This document shows positions 15,749 through 23,913 of a stretch of 37,107 bases of DNA, one piece after another; the first letter of the stretch is position 1, and the number at the start of each line of letters is the position of its first letter. Position numbers and translations under genes: made by a program. The stretch comes from Parvularculaceae bacterium (GTDB taxonomy: Bacteria; Pseudomonadota; Alphaproteobacteria; Caulobacterales; Parvularculaceae), in NCBI GenBank assembly GCA_020446945.1, contig JAGRDS010000015.1, positions 10,811 through 47,917 on the forward strand, given 5' to 3'. The notes beneath the pieces are model-generated. The model was given only the letters and a program-made list of their open reading frames with translations. It did no database searches and was not told where the DNA came from.

Positions 15749-16866
15749 GCCGCTTTTTGAACGCGCAATAGCGCGGGTTCAAGCACGTTGCGCGCGAGCC
15801 ACGCGACGACCGGCGGTGAAACGCCGTCGCCGATTAGTTTGAGCGCGCCCGTCGCGCTTTGCGGCAGGCGGTATTCGTCGGGCAGGCCCATTGCGCGCGC
15901 CGCCTCGCGCGGGGTCATCAGGCGCGATCGCACCTTTGCGTCGTCGATATCGAATATGATCTGGCGCGACGATCCGCCGGCGGGCGTTCGAAGACAGCCG
16001 GCGACGCCGTCAAAGCGCGCCTCGATCCGAACGATCTTGCGCCCCCCCTCAACCCGTACGCGCCGGAATGCGGCGCCGACATGGCGCCCGCCCGCCGCGA
16101 TCAGCGCGTCGAGCGCGGCCCGCTGGCGCGGCGCCATCGCATTCACGCGCGCCTGCGTCAGGCTTTTCGCATCGAACGGCGCGCCGTCGTCGATAATGTC
16201 GATGAGATCGAGATTGCGCCGCGCCGCCGGGCGCGCGCTGATCCAGCGCCAGCGCCGCCGCACGGGCGCGGGCAGTCCGGCGGCCATCTTGTGGAGCGCC
16301 GCCGGCGCCGCCGCGTCGATCGCCGGCGCCGTGCGCGAAAACGCGCCCTCGTTTTCAAGGCCGACGATAAACAGGCGCGGGCGCGACTGGGGTACGAAAT
16401 CGCGCGCGTTGAGAACGATGGCGCTGACATAATAGCCGGCGCGCGCGATCTCCCCGACAAGGCGGGCCAGATCGCGTCCGCCATTCGACGTTAAAAGCCC
16501 GGCGACATTTTCAACGACGATGGATCTCGGGCGCCGGCCGGCGTCGGCGAGCTTCCCGATGATCGAGCGGAATCCGAAAAATGCGCCGCTGCGCGGCGCG
16601 CCAAGACCCGCGCGCGCGCCCGCCAGCGAAAGATCCTGGCATGGAAAGGAAGCCCAGGCGAGATCCGCCGCGCCCGCAGGCAGGTCGGCGATCCCCAGCC
16701 CATGAATGTCGGCGAGGTGAAAATCCCCGGCGCCGAAATTGGCGGCGTAGGCCGCGCCTTTCGCCGCGTCGAAATCATTCGCGAAAGCGCACCGCCAATC
16801 GGGGCCGAGGCCGAGCCGCGCCATTCCGCCGCCGGCGAAGAATTCCAGAAAGGAAAGCTCATTCAT
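15745..16866 (-). CDS. DNA (cytosine-5-)-methyltransferase
   Basis: About 373 residues. Standard C5-methyltransferase motifs appear in order: I, LEFFAGGGMARLGLG (binds AdoMet); IV, ASFPCQDLSLAG with the catalytic Cys; VI, VVENVAGLL; VIII, DFVPQSRPRLFIVG; and IX/X, LMTPREAARAMGLP with IGDGVSPPVVAWLA. The region between motifs VIII and IX, which contains the target recognition domain, is short (about 130 residues). The ATG at 16866 starts 8 residues before motif I; an upstream in-frame GTG at 16905 is less likely. No restriction endonuclease gene is next to it, so it may be an orphan methyltransferase paired with vsr. The recognition sequence is unknown. Confidence 0.92.
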   Translation of the reverse strand: MNELSFLEFFAGGGMARLGLGPDWRCAFANDFDAAKGAAYAANFGAGDFHLADIHGLGIADLPAGAADLAWASFPCQDLSLAGARAGLGAPRSGAFFGFRSIIGKLADAGRRPRSIVVENVAGLLTSNGGRDLARLVGEIARAGYYVSAIVLNARDFVPQSRPRLFIVGLENEGAFSRTAPAIDAAAPAALHKMAAGLPAPVRRRWRWISARPAARRNLDLIDIIDDGAPFDAKSLTQARVNAMAPRQRAALDALIAAGGRHVGAAFRRVRVEGGRKIVRIEARFDGVAGCLRTPAGGSSRQIIFDIDDAKVRSRLMTPREAARAMGLPDEYRLPQSATGALKLIGDGVSPPVVAWLARNVLEPALLRVQKAA

Positions 16867-17028
16867 GTTCAATGCGGCCCGGCGGCTACTGTCGGGCGTC
16901 CGCACGCCCTGAACGGGTGGAATTTCCGGCTGTTCTCGGAAGGATACAATGGTCCCCCGCCGCGTTGACCGTCCCGGCGAACACCGTGAGGAATGGCCGG
17001 TTATATTGCAGCCGGGGCGAACGCCTGA

Positions 17029-18105
17029 ATGTCGCTATTCCTGCCCTTGTCGGTGCGCGCGTTTCTGCTCGGCGCATCCGCGACGATCGCCGCTGCGGCG
17101 GCTGTCGGTGCGCAAACGCGCCAGGCGCTTGAAGATGTTCAGATCGGCGAGCAGGGCGATATTTTGCGCATTGCGCTCATCTGCACCGAGGAATGCGACG
17201 TAAAGCCGGGCGCTGGCGTCGATTTCGTCATCGACGGCGTCAGCGCGGCGCTTGATCTCGACATTTCGGACCGCAGCGCGCTGGCGCGCCGTCTGAAGAT
17301 CGTCGCGCGCGACGCCTCGAGCGTGCTGTCGATCGACGCCGCGCGCCATGTTGACGCCGCGCGCGTCGTTGCTTGCCATTCCGATACCGGACTTGCGCCC
17401 TGCGTCGAATATCGTTTCGAACCGGCGCGATCCGCAAAGCACGCGGACAGCGCGCCGCCGCGCCCCAATACGGAAAGACCGGCCGGGAAAAATATCGCCG
17501 AGAAAAAACCGGCCTGGGAAAAGCCCGCCGCGCGCGAGGACATTCCATTTATAGGCGCCATGACGCACGCGCCTGCCTTGCCGCTCAGGGATGCGCCGGC
17601 GAAAGGCGTCATATACCTGCCGGAATTTGCGCCGCCGGAGCGGCTGCCGGCGCCGGTCGCGCAGGAAAGCCTTCAGTCCTTCCTTCCCGATCAGGTCGAT
17701 ATCGGCCGGCCGGCGCTTCTCGCCATCGACCGCGCTGAAACGATCGGCGCCGGTGCCGGGTTCGATATCAAGCGCGAGGCGAGCGATATTCTGGGCAAGT
17801 CTTTCGATGTCGGTTCGTGCGAAGGCGCGAAAGCGAAATTGCTGGCCGACGCCTGGGCGCTCAATGCGATGATCGATCTCGCTTATTGCAAGGCGGCCGA
17901 CGGCAGGCTTGACGAGGCGGACGCGGATTTTGCGCGCCTTCTGGAATACACGCCTGACAATTACGAAGCGCTGGTCGGGCGCGGCATGATCGCCATAGCC
18001 GAAGGCGACCGCGAACTCGGGCTCGCCTATTATCAGGATGCGTTGAACGCGCTGCCGCCGATCGCCGAGTCGGACCGCATCGTCGAGGCGATGCGCCGCA
18101 ACTAG
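17029..18105 (+). CDS. Secreted protein of unknown function with C-terminal TPR-like region
   Basis: A 358-residue protein I cannot assign to a named family. Residues 1-28 look like a signal peptide (LSVRAFLLGASATIAAAAAV, then GAQT). Residues about 40-135 may be a beta-rich domain with two Cys pairs (ICTEECD; ACHSDTGLAPC). A Pro/Lys/Glu-rich linker follows (about 140-215). The C-terminal ~95 residues are TPR-like (LNAMIDLAYCKAADGRLDEA; YTPDNYEALVGRGMIAIAEG; LGLAYYQDALNAL). It is probably periplasmic. No strong Shine-Dalgarno was seen in front of the ATG at 17029. It lies 160 bases upstream of the serine protease gene on the same strand. Confidence 0.75.
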   Translation: MSLFLPLSVRAFLLGASATIAAAAAVGAQTRQALEDVQIGEQGDILRIALICTEECDVKPGAGVDFVIDGVSAALDLDISDRSALARRLKIVARDASSVLSIDAARHVDAARVVACHSDTGLAPCVEYRFEPARSAKHADSAPPRPNTERPAGKNIAEKKPAWEKPAAREDIPFIGAMTHAPALPLRDAPAKGVIYLPEFAPPERLPAPVAQESLQSFLPDQVDIGRPALLAIDRAETIGAGAGFDIKREASDILGKSFDVGSCEGAKAKLLADAWALNAMIDLAYCKAADGRLDEADADFARLLEYTPDNYEALVGRGMIAIAEGDRELGLAYYQDALNALPPIAESDRIVEAMRRN

Positions 18106-18264
18106 GCCGGTTTCCGGCTATCGTCGAACAATTCGCCGATTTTGCATAATCGCAAGTGATGTAAGTCACTCGATTAGCGCGGCGCATTCGATAGGATCGG
18201 CGCGTCAATCAAACTCCGTCATTGAAGCCGACGCGCAAAGCGTCCTGAACAGATGGAGTTTCGT

Positions 18265-19614
18265 ATGTCTTACGAAGAAAATTCGGTTGCGCTGGACGAC
18301 GATTTGTCAAACGCCGTCTCCGCCCAACAAACCGCGCAGCCCGGCAAGGCGCCCGGACGCGAGAACGAATTCGTCGCGCCGGAAGTCGCGGGCGATGCGC
18401 CGGTCGGCGCCGCCGCCGGCGGCGAGTCGGACCCGGCGGACGAAAACGCCGAAATTGAAAACGCCGCCGGCGAGGCCGGCGAGTTTTCATTCGAAGCCGC
18501 GCCGGCCGCGCTTGCGCAGGCCGCCGACGCGAACAGCGCGATTTCCGATCTTCGCGGAATCGAGGGTTTTGAGGAGCCGTCCGGCGAGGAATCCGCCGCG
18601 GAGGCGGATTTCGAGAGCCTTGAAGACGCCGGAACGGCGCTCGCCGGCGGCGAAACCGCCGACATGGAGTTCGGATTTCTCGCGGCCCTTCTGCCGACGC
18701 TCGCCTCGGCCGCCGCGCCTAAAATCATCCATGCGGTGAGCCGCAAGATCTCCTCGAAAACGCGGCGCCGGATCAAGCGTTTCGCGCGGCCGGCGAAATC
18801 GATCGCCGCCGCGGCCGTCTCCGCGAAACTTTCAAAGAGCAATGTGCTTTCGCTTTTGGCGAAGCTGCTCGCCGAGGCGGAAACGGCGCCAATGGGCGAA
18901 TCGGCGAGCGAGACGGAAGAAGCGATTGCAACCGAAGTCGCCGCCGCGATGGAAGTCATCATCGGGACGGACGACCGTATACGGATTAATGGAACGACGA
19001 ATACGCCATGGCGCCGGTTCTGCGCGCTGAAAATATATTTCAAGGGTGCAACCTATCGCGGTACGGGATTTTTCATCGGTCCGCGCGCGGTCGTAACGGC
19101 CGGGCATTGCGTTTACCTGCCTCAACATGGCTGGGCGACGAAGATCGAGGTTATTCCTGGCGCGAACGGCGCTTCGCGCCCGTTCGGAACGGCGACGTCG
19201 ACGGCGTTTCGTTCGGTTCGGGGCTGGGTGGTCGAGCGCAAGCCATCCTGCGACTATGGTTGCATCGTCCTGCCGCAAGGCTCTTTCGGCGGCCGCAATC
19301 TCGGACAATTCGGTTTCGCTGCTTTCCCGCCGCAGACCTTGCTCGCGCAACCGGCGATTCTGGCCGGTTTTCCGGGCGACAAGCCGTTCGCGGAGCTTTG
19401 GGGCATGTCGCGACGGATCAAGACGGTTACGCCCGATCGCCTGGTTTACGATATCGACAGCATGGGCGGCCAGAGCGGATCGCCGATCTATATCAAGCGG
19501 AACGGCGAACGTTATGTGGTCGGTATCCACAATTACGGCGCCTCAAGCGGAAACTCGGCGACCCGCGTCACGCAATCCGTCTACAGACGGTTGCAGGGAT
19601 GGCGTCAACTATAA
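18265..19614 (+). CDS. Trypsin-like (S1/V8-type) serine protease with long acidic/cationic N-terminal region
   Basis: A 449-residue protein. The C-terminal ~210 residues are a chymotrypsin-fold protease with a complete triad: H281 (VVTAGHCVY), D330 (SCDYGCIVLP) and S404 (MGGQSGSPIYI). GTGFFIGPRAVVTAGHCV and SGSPIY resemble the glutamyl-endopeptidase/V8 branch. The first ~130 residues are acidic, low-complexity and probably disordered (EYA-rich). Residues about 135-200 switch to a hydrophobic segment (EFGFLAALLPTLASAAAPK) followed by a strongly basic stretch (SRKISSKTRRRIKRFARPAK). There is no N-terminal signal peptide, so export, if it occurs, needs another route. I chose the second ATG (18265) because ATGGAG at 18253 places GGAG six bases upstream. 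The N-terminal part may be a pro-region or a targeting segment. Confidence 0.85.
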   Translation: MSYEENSVALDDDLSNAVSAQQTAQPGKAPGRENEFVAPEVAGDAPVGAAAGGESDPADENAEIENAAGEAGEFSFEAAPAALAQAADANSAISDLRGIEGFEEPSGEESAAEADFESLEDAGTALAGGETADMEFGFLAALLPTLASAAAPKIIHAVSRKISSKTRRRIKRFARPAKSIAAAAVSAKLSKSNVLSLLAKLLAEAETAPMGESASETEEAIATEVAAAMEVIIGTDDRIRINGTTNTPWRRFCALKIYFKGATYRGTGFFIGPRAVVTAGHCVYLPQHGWATKIEVIPGANGASRPFGTATSTAFRSVRGWVVERKPSCDYGCIVLPQGSFGGRNLGQFGFAAFPPQTLLAQPAILAGFPGDKPFAELWGMSRRIKTVTPDRLVYDIDSMGGQSGSPIYIKRNGERYVVGIHNYGASSGNSATRVTQSVYRRLQGWRQL

Positions 19615-19665
19615 TGGCCTTGTGTGAGTTGTAGCGTGCGTAAGAGAGTGAGTTTGATTGACAAT

Positions 19666-19700
19666 GCAGCCGCACCGCCGCGTATCGGCGGTGCGGCTGC
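19666..19700. repeat. Perfect 15-bp hairpin immediately upstream of a ribosome binding site
   Basis: GCAGCCGCACCGCCG and CGGCGGTGCGGCTGC are exact reverse complements separated by a 5-base loop CGTAT. The hairpin ends 10 bases before GGGAGCAGG, the ribosome binding site of the next gene, and has no T run on either strand. It lies between the protease gene and the beta-sandwich gene and may act as an mRNA stabiliser, processing site or attenuator. Confidence 0.75.
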
Positions 19701-19720
19701 GGATCGCATGGGAGCAGGTC

Positions 19721-20257
19721 ATGACGGGCGCCATTTCAGGTTCGGTTGTTGACGCGCAAACGCTTTCGCCTGTTGGCGGCGTGAAAATTTCGATCTGCAA
19801 GCCGGATATTGAAGGAACCGGCATGGAGGACGTGAGCGATGCGGCCGGCGGGTTTTCTTTTGAAGGTCTGGAGGCGGGCGTCTGGCGCATTGTGTGCCGT
19901 CCGCCGAATTCGTCGCCAGTCGAGCTGTACGCAAATGTATTCGAAAACGCGGTCACGACGATTGAAATCGAAACGCCGGCCGAATTGTCGAGGGACGGCG
20001 AAATAATCGGGCGCGTCATTGACGCGGCGACGGGAAATGCGATCGCCGGCGCGATAATCCTGATTGTCGGCGGGCCGCACGCCGTTCCCGATATTGCGCC
20101 GGTCAGCGATCGGTCCGGTTCATTTTCCCTGTCGGGTCTCGGCGCCGGCGACTGGCGATTGCAGGCGCGAAGCGAAGACGGCCGCCGCGCCCATGCCGAT
20201 GTCGTCATCGGGCCCGGCGAACGTTCAACGGCGACGATCCGGATCGGTATTGACTGA
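19721..20257 (+). CDS. Protein with two carboxypeptidase-regulatory-like beta-sandwich repeats
   Basis: About 178 residues made of two tandem CarboxypepD_reg/CNA-B-like domains. Repeat 1 runs from GAISGSVVDAQTLSPVGGVK to FSFEGLEAGVWRIVC, and repeat 2 from GEIIGRVIDAATGNAIAGA to FSLSGLGAGDWRLQA. These transthyretin-like folds usually mediate protein or surface interactions and have no catalytic residues of their own. I chose the ATG at 19721 behind GGGAGCAGG; the frame stays open to a TTG at 19658, but that extension is encoded by the hairpin. No signal peptide or membrane anchor is seen with this start. It follows the protease gene by 106 bases on the same strand and may work with it. Confidence 0.8.
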   Translation: MTGAISGSVVDAQTLSPVGGVKISICKPDIEGTGMEDVSDAAGGFSFEGLEAGVWRIVCRPPNSSPVELYANVFENAVTTIEIETPAELSRDGEIIGRVIDAATGNAIAGAIILIVGGPHAVPDIAPVSDRSGSFSLSGLGAGDWRLQARSEDGRRAHADVVIGPGERSTATIRIGID

Positions 20258-20268
20258 AATGCGACAGC

Positions 20269-21462
20269 CTAGGTTACTTTCCGGCGCTCGCGAAATTGCG
20301 CTGCGCGCCAATCGCCGCTCGCCAGCAATCGCTTCAGCATATCGGCCGCGCGAAAGGCGTCTTCAAAAGTATTGTAAAGCGGGGAAAAGCCGAAACGCAT
20401 CAGATCGGGTGCGCGAAAATCGCCGATAACGCCTTTTGCGATCAGCGCCTGCATGATCGCGTAACTGTCCTCGCCGCGCACGCACACATGCCCGCCCCGT
20501 CGCGGCGTTGATGCGAGTGCGGTAAGCGGCGCGCCGTCCAGGCTTTCAAGAAAGAAATCGCCGAGCGCGCGCGCTTTTTCCTCCATCAGCCGCATGTCGA
20601 TATCCTCGAAAAGGTCGAGCGCGGCGTCCAGCGCGGCGAGCGAAAGAATGGGCGGGGTTCCGGATGCGAACCTGTAAACGCCTTGCGCCGGCGCGTAATA
20701 GGATGAAAACTCGAACGGCGCGGCGTGTCCCATCCAGCCGGACACCGGCTGGTTCAGGGATTGCGCCTCCTCGCGCGCAACATAAACGAACGCCGGCGCG
20801 CCGGGGCCGCCATTCAGGAATTTATACCCGCAGCCGACTGCGAAGCGCGCCCCGTCGCGCTTTGCGTCGATCTCGACGAGGCCCGTCGCGTGGCTGAGAT
20901 CCCAGATGAGCAGGCAGTTTTTCCTGCGCGCTTCGCGCTCGCTCGCCGCCATGTCGGCGATCCCGGCGGTTTTGTAGTGAACGAGGCTTTTGATGAGGAC
21001 GGCGTTTTCGGGAATTTCTCCGTTTTCAATCCGTTTCGGCGTCGCGCCGGAAAAGCGCGCGGCGCCTTCCGCGACATATTGATCGGTCGGAAACTCCGTC
21101 GCGTCGATGCAAAGCGCATCATAACCGCTCCGTTCCAACAGCGCAGTCGCAAGTTTGAAAAGATTGACCGAGACGGAATCGCAAACGATCGTTTCATCGG
21201 CCCGCGCGCCGATAAGGCGCGAGATTTTCACGCCGGCGCTCATCGGCAGGTCGATCCATCCCGCCTCGTTCCAGGAACGGACAAGTCCGCGCCGCCATTC
21301 GACCCGCGCCGTTTCAGCGATGCGATCGAGCGCGCGGCGCGGCGGCGCGCCGAGAGAATTGCCGTCGAGATAAATCACGCCCTCAGGCAGATCGAATTCG
21401 CCGCGCAAATGGCGAAGCGGGTCGGACGCATCGCGCGCGCGCGCTTCGTCAAGCGACGTCAT
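20269..21462 (-). CDS. kynU: Kynureninase
   Basis: PLP-dependent hydrolysis of kynurenine to anthranilate and alanine (or 3-hydroxykynurenine to 3-hydroxyanthranilate). The 397 residues match the family length. YLDGNSLGAPP near the N-terminus, IWDLSHATG (Asp for the PLP ring nitrogen) and GCGYKFLNGGPG with K214 as the Schiff-base lysine are typical. SGWMGHAAPFEF and RFASGTPPILSL are further family signatures. Its ATG overlaps the kynB stop by four bases (21459-21462), so both are translated from one mRNA. Tryptophan 2,3-dioxygenase is not in this window. Confidence 0.95.
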   Translation of the reverse strand: MTSLDEARARDASDPLRHLRGEFDLPEGVIYLDGNSLGAPPRRALDRIAETARVEWRRGLVRSWNEAGWIDLPMSAGVKISRLIGARADETIVCDSVSVNLFKLATALLERSGYDALCIDATEFPTDQYVAEGAARFSGATPKRIENGEIPENAVLIKSLVHYKTAGIADMAASEREARRKNCLLIWDLSHATGLVEIDAKRDGARFAVGCGYKFLNGGPGAPAFVYVAREEAQSLNQPVSGWMGHAAPFEFSSYYAPAQGVYRFASGTPPILSLAALDAALDLFEDIDMRLMEEKARALGDFFLESLDGAPLTALASTPRRGGHVCVRGEDSYAIMQALIAKGVIGDFRAPDLMRFGFSPLYNTFEDAFRAADMLKRLLASGDWRAAQFRERRKVT

Positions 21463-22091
21463 GCAATCGTCCTCAGGACGGCGCGCACGGGCGCCGCGTC
21501 AAGGCCCGCAAGCTTCAGCGGCGGCGCGATCAACTCGTAGTCGCCCTCCGCGACATCGTCGAGAACCAGACCTTCAAGCACGCGCATGTCGCGTTCGCCG
21601 ATCGCGCGATGGGCGTCCATCAGTTTCGACAGGGGCGGGTCGAGCGACGCGGTGTCGACGCCGATCAGAATGACGCCGCGATCAGCGAGCAGATGGATCG
21701 CCGCCCGCTCAATCGCCGGCGCCTGCGCGTCCCATTCCGCCTGCGGCGCACGCTCGTAAAACCGGATCAGGAGGCGTTCGTTCAGGCGCCGCGCGCCGAT
21801 CCTTTCCGCAAGCTCATCCGCAGTCAGAAGGTTCCGAATCCCGATCGCGTGAACAAGGGTGCAAGGGCCGATATAGGCGTCGAGCGCAACACGATCGATC
21901 GGCGCGCCGCCGTTTATATAATGCAGGGGCGCGTCCGCATGCGCGCCGATATGCGTCGTCGTTTCGAATTTGGAGACATTGACAGGGCATTCGCCGCCAA
22001 AGTTCCATGTGCCGATTGCGGAGAAAGCCGTATCGCCGGGAAATACCGGCGTCGACGGCGAGACAGCGGGGGAGATGTCGATCAGCGCCAT
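21459..22091 (-). CDS. kynB: Kynurenine formamidase (arylformamidase)
   Basis: Hydrolyses N-formylkynurenine to kynurenine and formate, the step before kynureninase. The 210 residues match the bacterial KynB family. The metal-binding motif HIGAHADAPLHY (H47, H51, D53) is the H-x-G-x-H-x-D-x-P signature of the cyclase/KynB fold, and LIGVDTASLDPP continues the family pattern. I chose the only sensible ATG, at 22091 (MALIDISPAVSPSTPVFPGD); the frame remains open further upstream, but that part is unlike the family. It is divergent from the MBL-fold gene at 22297, with about 200 bases between the starts. Confidence 0.92.
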   Translation of the reverse strand: MALIDISPAVSPSTPVFPGDTAFSAIGTWNFGGECPVNVSKFETTTHIGAHADAPLHYINGGAPIDRVALDAYIGPCTLVHAIGIRNLLTADELAERIGARRLNERLLIRFYERAPQAEWDAQAPAIERAAIHLLADRGVILIGVDTASLDPPLSKLMDAHRAIGERDMRVLEGLVLDDVAEGDYELIAPPLKLAGLDAAPVRAVLRTIA

Positions 22092-22296
22092 GCGCCATTC
22101 ATGAGCGCTCCGCCCGGCGCGCGCAATAGGCCGAGAACCGGCCCGGCGTCCGCGTTCAGGGAAAGCCGGATCGACGGGACGTTTGCAAAGGGCGGCGAGC
22201 CGATCGGGACTTCGTTGCGCGCCGCATCTGTTTGAGGGCAAATGAGCGAAGCGGGGCGCTTCAACTGTAGATGGAAGTTTTAAAAGGGAAGCGGAA

Positions 22297-23763
22297 ATGA
22301 ATCACCCATTTCGATATGCGGCGGCGGCGTTCGCCTCCGGCGCGGCGGCTTTGGCGTTCGGCGCGGACGCGCTGGCGGGAGAGGCGGAAGATGCGCTGAT
22401 CGCCAAAGTCGTATCGGCCTATGGAGGCGACAGGCTGCGCAACATGAAATCGATCAGAATCAATGACGTCTACAAGAATGCGTTTCCGGGGCAGGGTTAT
22501 ACGTCAGGCTATGTCGAATTTACGCCTTTAAGCCAGGACGCCCGGATTGACCTCGCGGGGGAGCGCGGCAGCGTCGAGGGCTGGAGCGCAAACTGGAATT
22601 TCGACACGCACACGCGCCAGTTGTCGGCAGGCGAGGAAATCGTCACCGTCAATTATCGCGACGGCACCTATCAACATGCGACCGCGCCCGATTTTTTCTC
22701 CGCATTCGGCATTGTTTACCGCGTATCCGATACGCTTCTCGCCTATCAGCTCGCGAAAAGCGCGCAGACGGCGAAGGCCGCAGGCGAAGAAAACTATCTC
22801 GGCCGTCCGCACAAGTTGATCACATTTGAAATGCCGCAATCGCCGCCGCTGACGCTGCATGTCGACGCCGAATCGGGCGTCATCAGCAAAATGACGCGCG
22901 AGACCGCGTTCGGCGCGCTGACCTATCTGTTCAGCGATCATAAAACCGTCGGGGGGGTCGGCTACGCTTCCAGTTTCGAATTTTTCATCGGCAAGGATCC
23001 GAATATCATCACGACGAGCCGCAACATCTCCGTCAACACGGTGCGTTCAAACGTATTTTCGGTCGATCGCGGCATAGTCGAGGAGCCGGCGCGGGTCAGC
23101 CAGTCGGAGATGACGGTCGATGAAATCGCCGAGGGGGTGCATCTCGCCGGCGTGGGCGGGGCAGGCGCCGCCGCGTACACCGCCTTTATCGACGCGGGCG
23201 ATCATGTCATCGCCGTCGGCGGTTACGCCGGGCTAAAGGCGCGCTACGACGCTTACAAGGATGCGGTCGGCCATTCCAAACCGATCCGCTATCAGATCGT
23301 TACCCATCATCATACGGATCATCTCGGCGGCATGGCGGATGCGCTGGCGCTCGGCGCGACATTCGTCTCGCCCGCGAACGCCGTTGAAAATGTAAGCGTC
23401 GCCGCCGGCGAAACGCCGCCCGCAGATCGCCTTATCGTTCTCGACGGCGAGATGACGCTTGGACCGGTCAAGATCTACGATATCGCGACAAGCCACGCGG
23501 AAAGCTATGCGCTTGTCTATGCGCCCGGCGCAAAAGTCGCCTTCCAGGCCGATCATTACACCGGCAATTACGAAGGCGATACGCCGACATCGGCCGGCGT
23601 CGGCGCGGTGACGCTGAAAAAGGCGATCGACGATCTCGGCCTCGATGTCGATATCCTGCTTTCGGCCCATGGGCGCAAGGCCGTTCCGTGGGCGGAATTC
23701 GAGACCGCGGTCGAAAACTACGACGCCTCGCCCTGCCCGTCGGGGCGTGCGATCTGCGGATAA
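22297..23763 (+). CDS. Secreted MBL-fold metallo-hydrolase with extra N-terminal domain
   Basis: A 488-residue protein. Residues 1-28 form a signal peptide (FASGAAALAFGADALAGEAE). Residues about 30-265 form a beta-rich domain (DARIDLAGERGSVEGWSANW, TRQLSAGEEIVTVNYRDGTY) that resembles the lipoprotein-carrier-like domains fused to some MBL proteins. The C-terminal ~215 residues are a metallo-beta-lactamase fold with the metal motif HHHTDH (337-342), ATSHAESYALVY and FQADHYTGN. The substrate is unknown; relatives range from lactonases to general hydrolases. A strong terminator follows at 23793-23828, so it is probably monocistronic. It is divergent from kynB, with no clear functional link. Confidence 0.85.
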   Translation: MNHPFRYAAAAFASGAAALAFGADALAGEAEDALIAKVVSAYGGDRLRNMKSIRINDVYKNAFPGQGYTSGYVEFTPLSQDARIDLAGERGSVEGWSANWNFDTHTRQLSAGEEIVTVNYRDGTYQHATAPDFFSAFGIVYRVSDTLLAYQLAKSAQTAKAAGEENYLGRPHKLITFEMPQSPPLTLHVDAESGVISKMTRETAFGALTYLFSDHKTVGGVGYASSFEFFIGKDPNIITTSRNISVNTVRSNVFSVDRGIVEEPARVSQSEMTVDEIAEGVHLAGVGGAGAAAYTAFIDAGDHVIAVGGYAGLKARYDAYKDAVGHSKPIRYQIVTHHHTDHLGGMADALALGATFVSPANAVENVSVAAGETPPADRLIVLDGEMTLGPVKIYDIATSHAESYALVYAPGAKVAFQADHYTGNYEGDTPTSAGVGAVTLKKAIDDLGLDVDILLSAHGRKAVPWAEFETAVENYDASPCPSGRAICG

Positions 23764-23792
23764 TCGCGTATCGAAATCGGAAATCGTCCGTG

Positions 23793-23828
23793 AAAGCGCG
23801 CCGCATCCGGATGCGGCGCGCTTTTTTT
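23793..23828 (+). terminator. Intrinsic terminator of the MBL-fold gene
   Basis: A self-complementary arm GCGCGCCGCATCC / GGATGCGGCGCGC (13 paired bases, 23796-23821, with only the central bases free for a loop) is followed by TTTTTTT and preceded by AAA. It lies about 30 bases after the stop at 23763. Confidence 0.93.
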
Positions 23829-23913
23829 CCGATCGGTTTTCATCTTGAGTTTCAGCGAGACATGCATTGCAATGCGCGAGGGCCGCTAGGCGAATTCGGG
23901 AGGGCGCTGTTTG

